From positions 1 to 64,000 of the forward strand of contig NZ_JAURXB010000073.1 of assembly GCF_030654605.1 (NCBI RefSeq): a stretch of DNA of 64,000 nucleotides, written 5' to 3'. The notes below the pieces were generated by a model that was not told where the DNA came from, did no database searches, and worked only from the letters and a program-made list of their open reading frames with translations. The translations under genes and the position numbers were made by a program. Position 1 is the stretch's first letter; each line of letters begins with the position of its first letter. Positions 9,047-17,785 of this stretch are shown here, one piece after another. The stretch is from Bradyrhizobium sp. GTDB taxonomy: Bacteria; Pseudomonadota; Alphaproteobacteria; Rhizobiales; Xanthobacteraceae.

Positions 9047-9382
9047 ATGTTTATCGCAATGAACCGTTTCCAGGTGAAGATCGGCTCTGAAAAGGCCTTC
9101 GAGACGATCTGGGCGACCCGCGAATCCTATCTCGGCAGCATGGCCGGCTTCGTCGAGTTTCATCTGCTGAAGGGCCCGGTGGCCGACGACCACACGCTGT
9201 ATTCGACGCATACGACCTGGATCGACAAGGCCGCGTTCGAAGCCTGGACCAGGTCGGATGAATTCCGCCGCGCCCATGCCCGCGCCGACAACAAGACCGG
9301 CGAAAGCGTCTATCTCGGCCACCCCAAATTCGAGGGGTTCGAGGTGATCCAGAGCGAGCGCAAGTCGAGCGCAGCGGCCTAG
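9047..9382 (+). CDS. hmuQ: IsdG-type haem-degrading monooxygenase HmuQ
   Basis: A 111-residue antibiotic-biosynthesis-monooxygenase (ABM) fold protein (MFIAMNRFQVKIGSE, SMAGFVEFHLLKG, HTTWIDKAAFEAW). This matches the cytosolic HmuQ/HmuD haem oxygenases known from Bradyrhizobium, which open haem to release iron. The ATG at 9047 has an AGGAG ribosome-binding site 7 bases upstream; a longer frame from 8954 lacks one. Its position between the receptor and hutX fits degradation of freshly imported haem. Confidence 0.92.
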   Translation: MFIAMNRFQVKIGSEKAFETIWATRESYLGSMAGFVEFHLLKGPVADDHTLYSTHTTWIDKAAFEAWTRSDEFRRAHARADNKTGESVYLGHPKFEGFEVIQSERKSSAAA

Positions 9383-9445
9383 ACAAGTCGAGCGCGGCGG
9401 CCTGAAGCCACGCGTCGATCCAGAGACCAGCACAAGGAGTTGACC

Positions 9446-9961
9446 ATGTTGAGCACGGACCTCGCCGACCTCAGGGCCCATATGGCGCAAAATCCGGGTG
9501 CGGTCATCGAGGACGTGGCGCGGGAGCGTAAAATCGCGCCCCGCGCCGTGATCGAGGCGCTGCCCGCTGAAATGGTGCGGATCGGCCGCGGCGATGCGTT
9601 CGTCACCGCGATGCAGGACATCGCGCAGTGGGGCGAGGTGACGCTGATCGTGCACACTGACGACGCGATCTTCGAATTCACCGGCGCGATACCTGCCGGC
9701 GAAATCGGCCGCGGCTACTTCAACCTGATGCAGCCGAAAGGCCTGCACGGCCACCTGCGGCACGAGCGCTGCGGCGCCGTCGCCTTCGTCGAGCGGCCGT
9801 TCATGGGCAAATCCTCGGCGTTCATCGCGTTCCTCAATGTCGATGGCGGCGTCATGTTCAAGGTGTTCGTCGGCCGCGACGAGACCCGGGCGTTGCGGCA
9901 GGACCAGCTCGCACGGTTCAGGGCGCTGGCCGGGCAGATCGCCGCGCCCGCCATCGCCTGA
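9446..9961 (+). CDS. hutX: Cytosolic haem utilisation/carrier protein HutX (HuvX)
   Basis: A 171-residue protein of the HutX/HuvX family (AIFEFTGAIPAGEIGRGYFNL, HERCGAVAFVERPFMGKSSAF), which binds haem in the cytoplasm and passes it to the degrading enzyme. AAGGAG (9434-9439) sits 6 bases before the ATG at 9446; an upstream TTG at 9440 overlaps that site and is unlikely to be used. It lies between hmuQ and exbB on the same strand. Confidence 0.92.
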   Translation: MLSTDLADLRAHMAQNPGAVIEDVARERKIAPRAVIEALPAEMVRIGRGDAFVTAMQDIAQWGEVTLIVHTDDAIFEFTGAIPAGEIGRGYFNLMQPKGLHGHLRHERCGAVAFVERPFMGKSSAFIAFLNVDGGVMFKVFVGRDETRALRQDQLARFRALAGQIAAPAIA

Positions 9962-10002
9962 AGGCCGAACCAGGCCGCCGGCCTCATTCGCGGAGCAGCC
10001 CC

Positions 10003-10806
10003 ATGCAGCCAACCATGATCGACACCACCCTCGGCCGGATCCGGAAAGCCGTCGCCCTGATCGCGTTCGGCACAGCCTCACTGCCCGGTGCGGCCTTCGC
10101 TGCCACCGATAACGTGCTGCTGCCGCGCAACCTGTCGCCGTGGGGCATGTTCGTGAACGCTGATATCGTAGTGCAGGCGGTCATGGTCGGGCTGGCGGTG
10201 GCGTCGCTGATCACCTGGACGGTATGGCTGGCCAAGACCATCGAGATCAGCCGGGCGACATCGATCGCGAGGCGAAGGCTGGCCCAGCTCGAGAGCGAGT
10301 GCCTGCTGGCCGATGTCGGGCATGACAGCCGCGACGGAAGCGACGCCGTCGCGCAGATCATCCAGTCCGCGGCGCGCGAGGCCAGCCTGTCGGACGGCGG
10401 GACCGACGACGGCTTCAAGGAACGCATCGTGCTGCGGCTGGAGCGGGTCGAGGCCGCGATGGCGCGCCGGATCGCGCGCGGTACCGGCGTGCTCGCCACC
10501 ATCGGCGCCACCGCACCCTTCGTCGGTCTGTTCGGCACGGTGTGGGGCATCATGAATGCCTTCATTGGCATCTCCGAGGCGCACACCACCAACCTCGCGG
10601 TGGTCGCGCCCGGCATCGCCGAAGCGCTGCTGGCGACCGCGCTCGGCCTGGTCGCGGCGATCCCGGCGGTCGTGATCTACAACCATCTCGGGCGGTCGAT
10701 CGGGGCCTATCGCGCGCTGCTCGGCGACGCCTCGACGCAGGTGATGCTGCTGATATCGAGGGAAGGCGACCGCCGCGGCTTTCGCCTGTCGCGGGCGGCG
10801 GAGTAG
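10003..10806 (+). CDS. exbB: TonB-system energiser ExbB
   Basis: A 267-residue MotA/TolQ/ExbB family protein. It has an N-terminal cleavable-looking signal (ending GAAFAAT) and three membrane segments, the last two around the GTVWGIMNAFIGI and AEALLATALGLVAAIPAVVIYN motifs. With ExbD it turns the proton gradient into motion of TonB. It is 41 bases downstream of hutX and 3 bases upstream of exbD, so part of the haem operon. Confidence 0.95.
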   Translation: MQPTMIDTTLGRIRKAVALIAFGTASLPGAAFAATDNVLLPRNLSPWGMFVNADIVVQAVMVGLAVASLITWTVWLAKTIEISRATSIARRRLAQLESECLLADVGHDSRDGSDAVAQIIQSAAREASLSDGGTDDGFKERIVLRLERVEAAMARRIARGTGVLATIGATAPFVGLFGTVWGIMNAFIGISEAHTTNLAVVAPGIAEALLATALGLVAAIPAVVIYNHLGRSIGAYRALLGDASTQVMLLISREGDRRGFRLSRAAE

Positions 10807-10809
10807 ATC

Positions 10810-11262
<453 letters not shown>

Positions 11263-11281
11263 CGGTCATGAACTGACTGAC

Positions 11282-12124
11282 ATGAACGCTTTCGTTCTGC
11301 ACGATACATCCGACGCGACCGCGACCCTGCGCTGGGGCACCTCCGCGACCCTGATCGTGGCCGCGCATGCGGTGCTGATCGGGCTCGGCATGGCCTGGTA
11401 CACGCAGCGGCCGCCGCCGGGGGTGTCGATACCGACCATCATGGTGGACATGGCACCGGCGACGGCGTCGCCGCAGCCAACGCCGATGGATATCGCGCCG
11501 GGGCCCGAGATGCAGGAGGCCGACGCCTCGCCGCCGGTCGAGCAGGCGAAGCCGGAGACGGTGCAGGAGCAACTTGAAGCGACCCCGCCGCAACCGACAC
11601 CCGAAGTGGTAGCGCCGCCCGAACCGAAGCCGGACCTGATGCCGCCGAAGCCCGACCCGGCCAAAATCGTCCCGGAACCTGTGAAGCCGGTCCCGGTGCC
11701 GGAGAAACCGAAGCCGGTTCGCAAGGAAGCCAGAAAGCCGACGGAGGCCCCGCCGGCGCCGCGCACCACCGCGGCGCCCCGGGCCGAACGGCGGGCGCCG
11801 GCGGCATCCGCCATCAGTGCGGGGGCCAGCGCGGCCGCGGTAGCCTCCTATAACCAGATGGTCGCGGCGCATCTGCGGCGCTTCAAGCAGTATCCGCCTG
11901 CTGCCAGGGCCGCCGGCCAGCAGGGTGTCTCGCGCCTGCGATTCAGCCTCAGTCGGAGCGGCCAGGTATTGTCGAGCGGGCTCGGGGGATCGTCCGGCCA
12001 CGCGGCGCTCGATGCCGAGACGCTGGCGATGGTGCGTCGCGCTCAGCCGTTCCCGGCGTTCCCGCCCGATATGAAGCAGGCCTCGATGAGTTTCAGCGTG
12101 CCGATCCAGTTCTCGGTCCGCTAG
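11282..12124 (+). CDS. tonB: TonB family energy transducer
   Basis: A 280-residue TonB protein: cytoplasmic N-terminus, one membrane anchor (about residues 18-36), a long Pro/Lys/Glu-rich periplasm-spanning region (about 45-175) and a C-terminal TonB domain (YPPAARAAGQQGVSRLRFSL to the end, PIQFSVR). The ATG at 11282 follows exbD by 19 bases; the in-frame extension to 11213 lies inside exbD. It links the ExbBD motor to HmuR. Confidence 0.93.
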   Translation: MNAFVLHDTSDATATLRWGTSATLIVAAHAVLIGLGMAWYTQRPPPGVSIPTIMVDMAPATASPQPTPMDIAPGPEMQEADASPPVEQAKPETVQEQLEATPPQPTPEVVAPPEPKPDLMPPKPDPAKIVPEPVKPVPVPEKPKPVRKEARKPTEAPPAPRTTAAPRAERRAPAASAISAGASAAAVASYNQMVAAHLRRFKQYPPAARAAGQQGVSRLRFSLSRSGQVLSSGLGGSSGHAALDAETLAMVRRAQPFPAFPPDMKQASMSFSVPIQFSVR

Positions 12125-12248
12125 CGCGCGAATTGCTCCCCGAAAATAAGACCAGCCCGGTAACCTTGCCGGTCAATAACGGCTGGACTTACCCGTCGCA
12201 CTTCCTAAATGGGGTGTAGGGTTCTTTTCGGGTATTCAGGAGGCTCGC

Positions 12249-12641
12249 ATGGGCCTGAGCAAGATTTTCGCTGCTATTCTCGGCGCCACGCTGGTGGTGT
12301 GGAGCGGCCTGTCGGCCGCGGACGAATACCGTCCGGGCGAGCTTCTCACGCTCGACCTCACCAAGGCGGTGCTTTCGCCAAAACCACTGGGACCCGCCAC
12401 GCAATTCGCGCCGGTCCGGATCGAGGCGCGCGCCGAACGCGCCAACCCGGCGCCGTCAGCCCGTGTCGCACGCGGCATCCCGGCGAAAACCCATATCGCG
12501 CATCAGAACGTGGACAAACCGCGCGGGGCCTCGCGCACGAAATTGGCCCGGCGGCACGGCAATCCGCTCGATGCGCAGGCATCCGATACGCGGATTCAGG
12601 TGTGGCCGTGCCGGTCAGGCGCCATCTGCAACTGGAAGTGA
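12249..12641 (+). CDS. Small exported protein of unknown function
   Basis: A 130-residue protein with a clear signal peptide (residues 1-24, cleavage near GLSAA-DEY) and a basic, Ala/Arg-rich mature part. Two cysteines lie near the C-terminus (CRSGAICNWK) and could form a disulphide in the periplasm. AGGAGG is well placed before the ATG at 12249. I do not recognise the family. It follows tonB by 124 bases and may be independent of the haem operon. Confidence 0.68.
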   Translation: MGLSKIFAAILGATLVVWSGLSAADEYRPGELLTLDLTKAVLSPKPLGPATQFAPVRIEARAERANPAPSARVARGIPAKTHIAHQNVDKPRGASRTKLARRHGNPLDAQASDTRIQVWPCRSGAICNWK

Positions 12642-12669
12642 TGCATCGCCGCAGTCAGGCGCACGCTTA

Positions 12670-12804
12670 TCAGGGCGCCACGAACAGATAGCCGGCGAGC
12701 ACGAGCAGCACGGACAGCACCGTGATGACGCCGAGTACGGCGGCGGCGATCGCAAGCAGTCCGTGGGAATCCAGCCATCGTTGTAGTGCGTTGCCCATTC
12801 TCAT
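12670..12804 (-). CDS. Possible 44-residue single-span membrane protein
   Basis: A short minus-strand frame (ATG 12804, alternative ATG 12798) encodes an amphipathic start (ALQRWLDSHG) followed by one hydrophobic helix (IAAAVLGVITVLSVLLVLAGYLF) and the C-terminus VAP. The composition is what a small bitopic membrane protein would have, not a random shadow. No strong ribosome-binding site is visible, so expression is unproven. Confidence 0.42.
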   Translation of the reverse strand: MRMGNALQRWLDSHGLLAIAAAVLGVITVLSVLLVLAGYLFVAP

Positions 12805-12968
12805 TGCTTTGCGACCCGATCCCGATTTGCAGTTTGGCTGGCGGGCAGGCTATCAAACAGAGCGCCCGGTGTCCTAGATTATCCTTCAACCACTTTCCCT
12901 CAACCGCCCTTCCATCGAGCGGCATCGCGGCTTGCCGATCGGCGGTTTCAGGTCGTCAGGAGCACTCC

Positions 12969-13787
12969 ATGGAATATCTGCAAACCCAGGGCATCAGCCT
13001 GCCGCGGCTTGGCCTCGGCACCTTTCGCCTGCAGGGCGATGCCTGCCGCGTGGCGGTCGAAGGCGCGCTCGGCCTCGGTTACCGGCATATCGACACCGCG
13101 GAAATGTACGGCAACGAGGAAGCCATTGGCGATGCCATCGCCGCATCCGGTGTGGCGCGGGAAGATCTGCACGTCACCACCAAGGTCTGGCATGAAAATC
13201 TCGCGCCGGATGGCATCCGGCACGCCTTCGACGCCAGCCTGAAAAAGCTGAAGCTCGACCATGTCGATCTTTATCTCGTGCACTGGCCGTCGAAGCGCAT
13301 GAACCTGCCGGCGATGTTCGAAACCCTGGCCATGCTGAAACAGGAGGGATTCACCCGCGCCATCGGCGTCGCCAATTTCAACCTCGCGCTGCTCAGGACC
13401 GTGGTCGAGGACATCAAGGCGCCGATCGCCTGCAACCAGGTCGAATATCATGTGATGCTCGACCAGACGCCGCTGCGCCAATATCTTGCTGCCAGATCCA
13501 TCCCGCTGGTGGCCTATTGCCCGCTGGCGCAGGGCCGGGTGACGTCGGACCCGACGCTTATGGCGATCGGCCGCAAGCATGGCGCCAGCGCGGCGCAGGT
13601 GGCGCTGAAATGGCTGCTCGATCAGGACGGCGTCGCCGCGATCCCGAAAGCGTCGCGCGCGGAAAGCCAGCAGGCCAATCTCGTCGCGCAGAATATCGGG
13701 CTCGATGACGAGGACATGAAGGCCATCGCCGCGCTGCCGAAAGACAGGCGCTGCGTCAATCCCGGCTTCGCGCCGGCGTGGGATTGA
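12969..13787 (+). CDS. Aldo/keto reductase
   Basis: A 272-residue NADPH-dependent aldo/keto reductase similar to 2,5-diketo-gluconate reductase-type enzymes. All four catalytic residues are visible: Asp and Tyr in DTAEMYGNE, Lys in TTKVWHENL and His in LVHWPSK. The coenzyme-binding C-terminal motif IPKASRAES is also present. The ATG at 12969 has AGGAG upstream. It appears monocistronic; the substrate cannot be told from sequence. Confidence 0.93.
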   Translation: MEYLQTQGISLPRLGLGTFRLQGDACRVAVEGALGLGYRHIDTAEMYGNEEAIGDAIAASGVAREDLHVTTKVWHENLAPDGIRHAFDASLKKLKLDHVDLYLVHWPSKRMNLPAMFETLAMLKQEGFTRAIGVANFNLALLRTVVEDIKAPIACNQVEYHVMLDQTPLRQYLAARSIPLVAYCPLAQGRVTSDPTLMAIGRKHGASAAQVALKWLLDQDGVAAIPKASRAESQQANLVAQNIGLDDEDMKAIAALPKDRRCVNPGFAPAWD

Positions 13788-14132
13788 TGTTTCTCACCGT
13801 CTCCCCTTGTGAGGAGAGGGTGAGGCTCCAGGAATTGCTCATGAAAAAAGCGACGACACATGAGGACGTGTGGTCGCTTCGCCAGGCCGGATGACCGCTT
13901 GCAGCCTGGCAAACTCTTCTAACGAGGGCTGTGCTTCTCGGGCAACAGGCGATTTCCGAAATTCGGAAGTTTTGGCCGGCCGCGTCCGGCAATTCGCTAC
14001 CTTTGATCCGGACCGCTGCGGAAGAGAGCCAGGCATGAAGAAAGCACTCGCCTTCGAGCCCGCAAATTTGACTCGCGCACTCGCCTTATATGTGTTTTGT
14101 TTAGGTTTTACAACCATTGTGGGGGCATAGTT
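13788..14132. other. Intergenic region with a short hairpin and an AT-rich promoter-like end
   Basis: No convincing gene. The start holds a hairpin (CTCACC near 13795, GGTGAG near 13821) of the CTCTCCCC-type dispersed family, which may terminate the reductase transcript. The last 80 bases turn AT-rich, with a TTGACT at 14068-14073 and TATATG near 14088, a possible (suboptimally spaced) promoter for the lipoprotein gene that follows. Confidence 0.5.
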
Positions 14133-15104
14133 GTGAAACTCATTTTGTCTTTGTCGTGCGCTTTTCTCGTTGCCGGCTGCGCAATCCGTCCGCTTCCCGA
14201 ACACGTCACGGGCATCACCACTTTCAACATCGTAAAGCAAATCCGGTGTGAAACCCGCGAAGCGGCCTTTAACGTTCTGGTCAGTGGCCTTGCCAACAAC
14301 CCCACTGTGTTCGGGGAGCCGGCGCGGACAATTGCCGAGGGCTTCCGAGATCGACCCGAGCTGATGCATGAGTTCAAGCCGGCGCTCTTTACGGGCAACG
14401 CAAGAGAGTTCGTCGATTTCTTCTGGAACACCGGTATCGCCTACAATTTCTCTCTGGATATGACCGAAGTCAACGACTTCGGTGCGAACATCAACTTCGT
14501 CCAGAATCTGACGGGATCAACGACCACGCTTGGGCTCGGTGGCGCGGTAGACCGGCTGCGAGAGAACAAGCGCACGTTCACGGTGACGGATGATTTCAAG
14601 GGTCTGCTGAATCTCAAGCCCAGGACCTATTGCGATGGGCACCTCGCCACCGGCGAGAATCCGATCTACCCCATAACCGGGAGGATTGGCGTCGAGTTGT
14701 TTGTCCGCGAATTTGTCAGGGTCGCGTTGTTCACGAACCTGAAGGACAACAGTGACTATGGCGGTGCTCCGACGATGGTGGATACCTTGCTATTCAATAC
14801 CTACGTCTCGGGATCGGTCACTCCAAAGGTCGTATTTTCACCGGTCGGAAGAGCCTTCCAACTCGCGGATGCATCCTTCACGGCGGCAGCCAGCCGCAGG
14901 GATATTCATACGCTCACAATGGGCCTCTCCGTCCTTGCTCCTCCTCCTCCGGGCACGGCAGCGGCGGTCTCGGGCGGCCGGCAATTGTTCGGCCGACTTT
15001 TGACATCCAGGGGCGGTGGTACGCGAAAGACCGCGGCAGAAGCCGTCGACCAGGAACTCACCAGACAGGCGTTGAGCGGCAGAACCATCGTCGTTCGTCC
15101 ATAA
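14133..15104 (+). CDS. Lipoprotein of unknown function
   Basis: A 323-residue protein with a lipoprotein signal: KLILSLSCAFLVAGC, where LVAGC is the lipobox (modified Cys16). The mature protein has no domain I recognise. It contains hydrophobic/amphipathic stretches (NTGIAYNFSLDMTEV, TGSTTTLGLGGAV) and a Pro/Gly-rich hinge near residue 270. I chose GTG 14133 because it puts the lipobox at the right distance from the start. It is followed 17 bases after its stop by the repeat protein gene, so the two are probably co-transcribed. Confidence 0.75.
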   Translation: MKLILSLSCAFLVAGCAIRPLPEHVTGITTFNIVKQIRCETREAAFNVLVSGLANNPTVFGEPARTIAEGFRDRPELMHEFKPALFTGNAREFVDFFWNTGIAYNFSLDMTEVNDFGANINFVQNLTGSTTTLGLGGAVDRLRENKRTFTVTDDFKGLLNLKPRTYCDGHLATGENPIYPITGRIGVELFVREFVRVALFTNLKDNSDYGGAPTMVDTLLFNTYVSGSVTPKVVFSPVGRAFQLADASFTAAASRRDIHTLTMGLSVLAPPPPGTAAAVSGGRQLFGRLLTSRGGGTRKTAAEAVDQELTRQALSGRTIVVRP

Positions 15105-15121
15105 GACGGGAAGGGATTGTC

Positions 15122-15613
15122 ATGGCCAAAAAGTCTTCCACGAAAAAACCTTCCACCCGAAAAACGGCATCGAAGTCCCGTCGTGCGGGCAAGAAAAAAG
15201 CCGCTCCGAAGCAAGGCCGCGCCGCAAAGAAGTCGAAGCGCCGCAAGCCAAAGTTCACGGAAGAGGTCGGCGACCTGGACTTGGAGAGCCGATCCGCGGC
15301 AGGCGTGCGCCGGGCCGCGAAGAAAGCGAAGGCGAAAAAGGCCCGCAAGCCAAAGTTCACGGAAGAAGTCGGCGACCTGGACCTGGAGAGCCGATCTGCG
15401 GCAGGCGTTCGCCGGGCCGCGAAGAAAGCGAAGGCGAAAAAAGCCCGCAAGCCGAAGTTCACGGAAGAATTCAGCGACCTGGACCTGGAGAGCGGATCCG
15501 CGGCAGGCGTGCGCCGTGCCGCGAAGAAAGCCAGGCCGAAAACGGCCGGCAAGCCGAAGTTCACGGAAGAGGTTGATGACATAAGTTTCGGAGAGACGTC
15601 GACGAAGCCGTGA
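15122..15613 (+). CDS. Basic protein made of 34-residue tandem repeats
   Basis: A 163-residue, very Lys/Arg-rich protein. After a 40-residue basic leader, a 34-residue unit beginning RKPKFTEE occurs at residues 41, 75 and 109, with a partial copy at 143. Each unit joins an acidic patch (TEEVGDLDLES) to a basic one (GVRRAAKKAKAKKA). The DNA repeats are 102 bases long and nearly identical, implying recent duplication. No signal peptide is present, so it is cytoplasmic and might bind nucleic acid, like other Lys/Ala-rich histone-like tails. AAGGGA precedes the ATG. Function unknown. Confidence 0.72.
   Translation: MAKKSSTKKPSTRKTASKSRRAGKKKAAPKQGRAAKKSKRRKPKFTEEVGDLDLESRSAAGVRRAAKKAKAKKARKPKFTEEVGDLDLESRSAAGVRRAAKKAKAKKARKPKFTEEFSDLDLESGSAAGVRRAAKKARPKTAGKPKFTEEVDDISFGETSTKP
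15242..15577 (+). repeat. 102-base tandem repeat (3.3 copies) inside the basic protein gene
   Basis: Units start at 15242, 15344 and 15446, with a partial fourth at 15548. Copies one and two differ at only a few bases; copy three has accumulated changes (EFSD, ESGSAAG), so the array is degrading towards its 3' end. The repeat is in frame and preserves the coding potential on the plus strand; long antisense frames across it are by-products. Confidence 0.85.
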
Positions 15614-15770
15614 GGCGGCGAACACGGCGCAAATGCCTCGCCGCCAGATCGATCCGCTGACCGTGAGTCCACGCCCATCCTTCGAGACGCTGCGCAAGGT
15701 GGTGCGGCTCCTCCAGCGACAACGACACAGCCGTTACGCGTGGATGAGTGGGTGTGCGCGGATACAAACG

Positions 15771-15794
15771 AAAAATGGCCCCTTTCGGGGCCAT
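15771..15794 (-). terminator. Rho-independent terminator of the His-rich peptide gene
   Basis: On the minus strand a perfect 8-base-pair stem ATGGCCCC/GGGGCCAT with a GAAA tetraloop is followed by a run of T residues (TTTTTCG). It lies 13 bases after the stop of the His-rich gene. Confidence 0.88.
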
Positions 15795-15806
15795 TGTCGT
15801 CTCGTC

Positions 15807-16037
15807 TCAATAGTGATGATGGCGCTTCTTGATCACGATGACCTTGCTGCCATGGCCACGGCCGCGATGATAGCCGCGATGGTTGCGGTGCATCTGGGCG
15901 CGGGCGCCGTGCCTGTGGTGAACGCCGTGATGATGGCCGCCGCGCTTGATGACGACGGTATGCGCGTCGGCATTCGACGACGGTGCCGCCATGAAGATCG
16001 TGGCGAGCGCCGCGATCAATAATGCAAATTTCTTCAT
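15807..16037 (-). CDS. Small exported His-rich protein
   Basis: A 76-residue protein with a signal peptide (MKKFALLIAALATIFMAAP, cleavage near SNADA). The mature peptide alternates His/Gly/Arg-rich segments (GGHHHGVHHRHGARA, HRGYHRGRGHG) with a hydrophobic VIVIKK motif and a HHHY end. The His clusters suggest periplasmic metal binding (inference). GGAGG sits upstream of the ATG at 16037, an ECF-like promoter motif lies just upstream, and a strong terminator follows, so it is an independent unit. Confidence 0.75.
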   Translation of the reverse strand: MKKFALLIAALATIFMAAPSSNADAHTVVIKRGGHHHGVHHRHGARAQMHRNHRGYHRGRGHGSKVIVIKKRHHHY

Positions 16038-16063
16038 GCTTTCCTCCGGTTGAGCGGGGATAA

Positions 16064-16088
16064 AACATCGCATTACGGCGGATGTTCC
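16064..16088 (-). promoter_or_regulatory. ECF-type promoter candidate for the His-rich peptide gene
   Basis: On the minus strand GGAAC (16084-16088), 16 bases, then TGTT (16064-16067), ending 27 bases before the ATG. This resembles the general-stress/ECF consensus of alphaproteobacteria (GGAAC-N16/17-SGTT) with one difference in the -10. The same arrangement stands before the ECF sigma gene at 42 kb. Confidence 0.45.
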
Positions 16089-16352
16089 GCGGGAACCTGA
16101 AGAGAATTCTGAACAGCCATTCAGCCACGATTAACGCACGTTGCGCGCATCCGTTGCGACGGGCGTCGATCTTCTCGCGACAGCACCTGCGGAATCGGTT
16201 CGCGCGCAGCGGCCCTCGGTCTATGTGCAGAGTGGCCACTGACGATCGCAGGAGTCTGGCGTGGGCGAATGCCCATTGCCGGTGTGGCTTGCGCAACGCC
16301 TGTGTCCGGAGCATCATTCGCCGATAAGAACAATATCAGGGGGAGGTTTGCC

Positions 16353-17642
16353 ATGACCGCATTGTCACGCCGGAATTTCCTTGCGCTGACGGGGGCCACC
16401 GCCGCCACGCTTTCTCCGCGCTTCACCACATCGGCCAGTGCCGCGATGGGTCCGAACGACAAGTTCGACCTCGTCATCAAGGGCGGCGACGTGCTCGATC
16501 CCAGCCAGTCGCTGCGGGGAAAGCGCGATATCGGCATTCGCTGGGGCATGATCGAGGCGATCGAGACGGACATTCCGGCCGCGCGCGCGTCGAGGACCCT
16601 GGACGCATCGGGAAAACTGGTGACGCCGGGCCTGATCGACCTGCACAGCCACGTTTATCCCTATGGCTCGGCGATCGGCATTCCTGCCGACGAACTGGCG
16701 CAGTTTCAGTGCACGACCACCACGGTTTCGGCCGGCGACGCCGGCGTCAACAACCTCGCGGCGTTGCGCCGCTACATCGTGGCGCAGTCGCGGACGCGGA
16801 TCTACGCATTCGTCCACATCGCCAATCACGGGCTGTCGGGATTCCCGGTCGCCGAACTCTACAACATCGATCACGCCCAGATGGAAGCCTGCGCCATGGC
16901 GCTGGCGGAAAACCAGGATTTCCTGCTCGGCGTCAAGGTGCGGATGTCGGAGAATGTGATCGCCAAGCACGGCCTGGAGCCGCTGAAGCGGGCGATCAAG
17001 GCCTGCGAGATGTGCGGCTGGCCGGCCAGGATGATGGTGCATATCGGTGGCGTCGAGACCAGGGAGTTGATGTCGGCGATACTCGATTTGCTGCGGCCCG
17101 GCGACGTGCTGACCCACGCATATTCCGGCGCACCCAACATCGCCGGCGTCTTCACCAACATCGTGCAGGACGGCAGGCTGCTGCCGGCGGCGCTTGCCGC
17201 CAAGCAGCGCGGCGTGATGTTCGATGTCGGCCATGGCGGCGGCAGTTTTGATTTCACCGTCGCCGAAGTGGCGATACCCGGCGGCGCCGGGCCTGACGTC
17301 ATCTCCTCCGACATCCACGTCTATTCCGCCAATTCGCCGGGTATGCCGTACCTTCCGAATGTCATGAGCAAGTTCATGGCGCTCGGCTTTTCGCTGGAGC
17401 AGGTGGTGGCGATGGCGACCTCGACGCCCGCGAAAATCATCAATCGCGTGCCCAAGCTCGGCACGCTGCAGATCGGCGCGCCCGCCGACGTCGCGGTCAT
17501 GGAACTGGTGGAGGGGCCGGCGTCGTTCGTCGATACCCGCAACAACAAACGCGACGGCAAGGCGCTGTTCAAGCCGGTGCAGACCGTGATCAACGGCGTG
17601 CCGTTCGGCAGGCCCTATCAGGCGCCATTCGCGGTGCGGTAA
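16353..17642 (+). CDS. Tat-exported amidohydrolase/deacetylase
   Basis: A 429-residue metal-dependent hydrolase of the amidohydrolase superfamily. The N-terminus has a twin-arginine signal (LSRRNFLALTG, hydrophobic stretch to ASAA), so it is predicted to be folded with its metal and exported. The first metal site is the HxH of LIDLHSHVY (about residue 97); later ligands are in MVHIGG, DVGHGGGS and SSDIH. AGGGGGAGG precedes the ATG. The substrate is unknown. It stands at the head of a group of catabolic genes on the same strand. Confidence 0.87.
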   Translation: MTALSRRNFLALTGATAATLSPRFTTSASAAMGPNDKFDLVIKGGDVLDPSQSLRGKRDIGIRWGMIEAIETDIPAARASRTLDASGKLVTPGLIDLHSHVYPYGSAIGIPADELAQFQCTTTTVSAGDAGVNNLAALRRYIVAQSRTRIYAFVHIANHGLSGFPVAELYNIDHAQMEACAMALAENQDFLLGVKVRMSENVIAKHGLEPLKRAIKACEMCGWPARMMVHIGGVETRELMSAILDLLRPGDVLTHAYSGAPNIAGVFTNIVQDGRLLPAALAAKQRGVMFDVGHGGGSFDFTVAEVAIPGGAGPDVISSDIHVYSANSPGMPYLPNVMSKFMALGFSLEQVVAMATSTPAKIINRVPKLGTLQIGAPADVAVMELVEGPASFVDTRNNKRDGKALFKPVQTVINGVPFGRPYQAPFAVR

Positions 17643-17704
17643 GGCGCGAAAGAGCCGGCCGCTTCCCCGGGGGGCGGGCGGGGCCGGCCGGCGGGCGATT
17701 TGAT

Positions 17705-17718
17705 TTGTATCAATGCAA
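17705..17718. promoter_or_regulatory. Imperfect inverted repeat upstream of the short HTH gene
   Basis: TTGTATCAATGCAA reads TTG-N-AT-NN-AT-N-CAA, a 14-base dyad with one mismatched pair, 60-80 bases before the plausible starts of the HTH gene. It could be its operator. A GC-rich hairpin (GCCGGCC/GGCCGGC, about 17655-17692) just upstream probably ends the amidohydrolase transcript. Confidence 0.35.
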
Positions 17719-17785
17719 GCGCCGTGGCGGCTGGCGACCATGCCAGCTACGAGGGCTTGGAATCGTGGCAAACTGCGCAACCCGG

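Noticed and set aside
13870..14130. 86-residue plus-strand frame upstream of the lipoprotein gene
   Set aside because: No ribosome-binding site, mixed composition, and it overlaps the probable promoter region.
15242..15577. CRISPR-like array
   Set aside because: Units are contiguous 102-base in-frame coding repeats with no unique spacers.
14906..15697. Minus-strand frame with internal repeats (263 residues) opposite the basic repeat protein
   Set aside because: Its repeats simply mirror the 102-base DNA repeats. The plus-strand frame has the ribosome-binding site, follows the lipoprotein gene and has coherent acidic/basic blocks.
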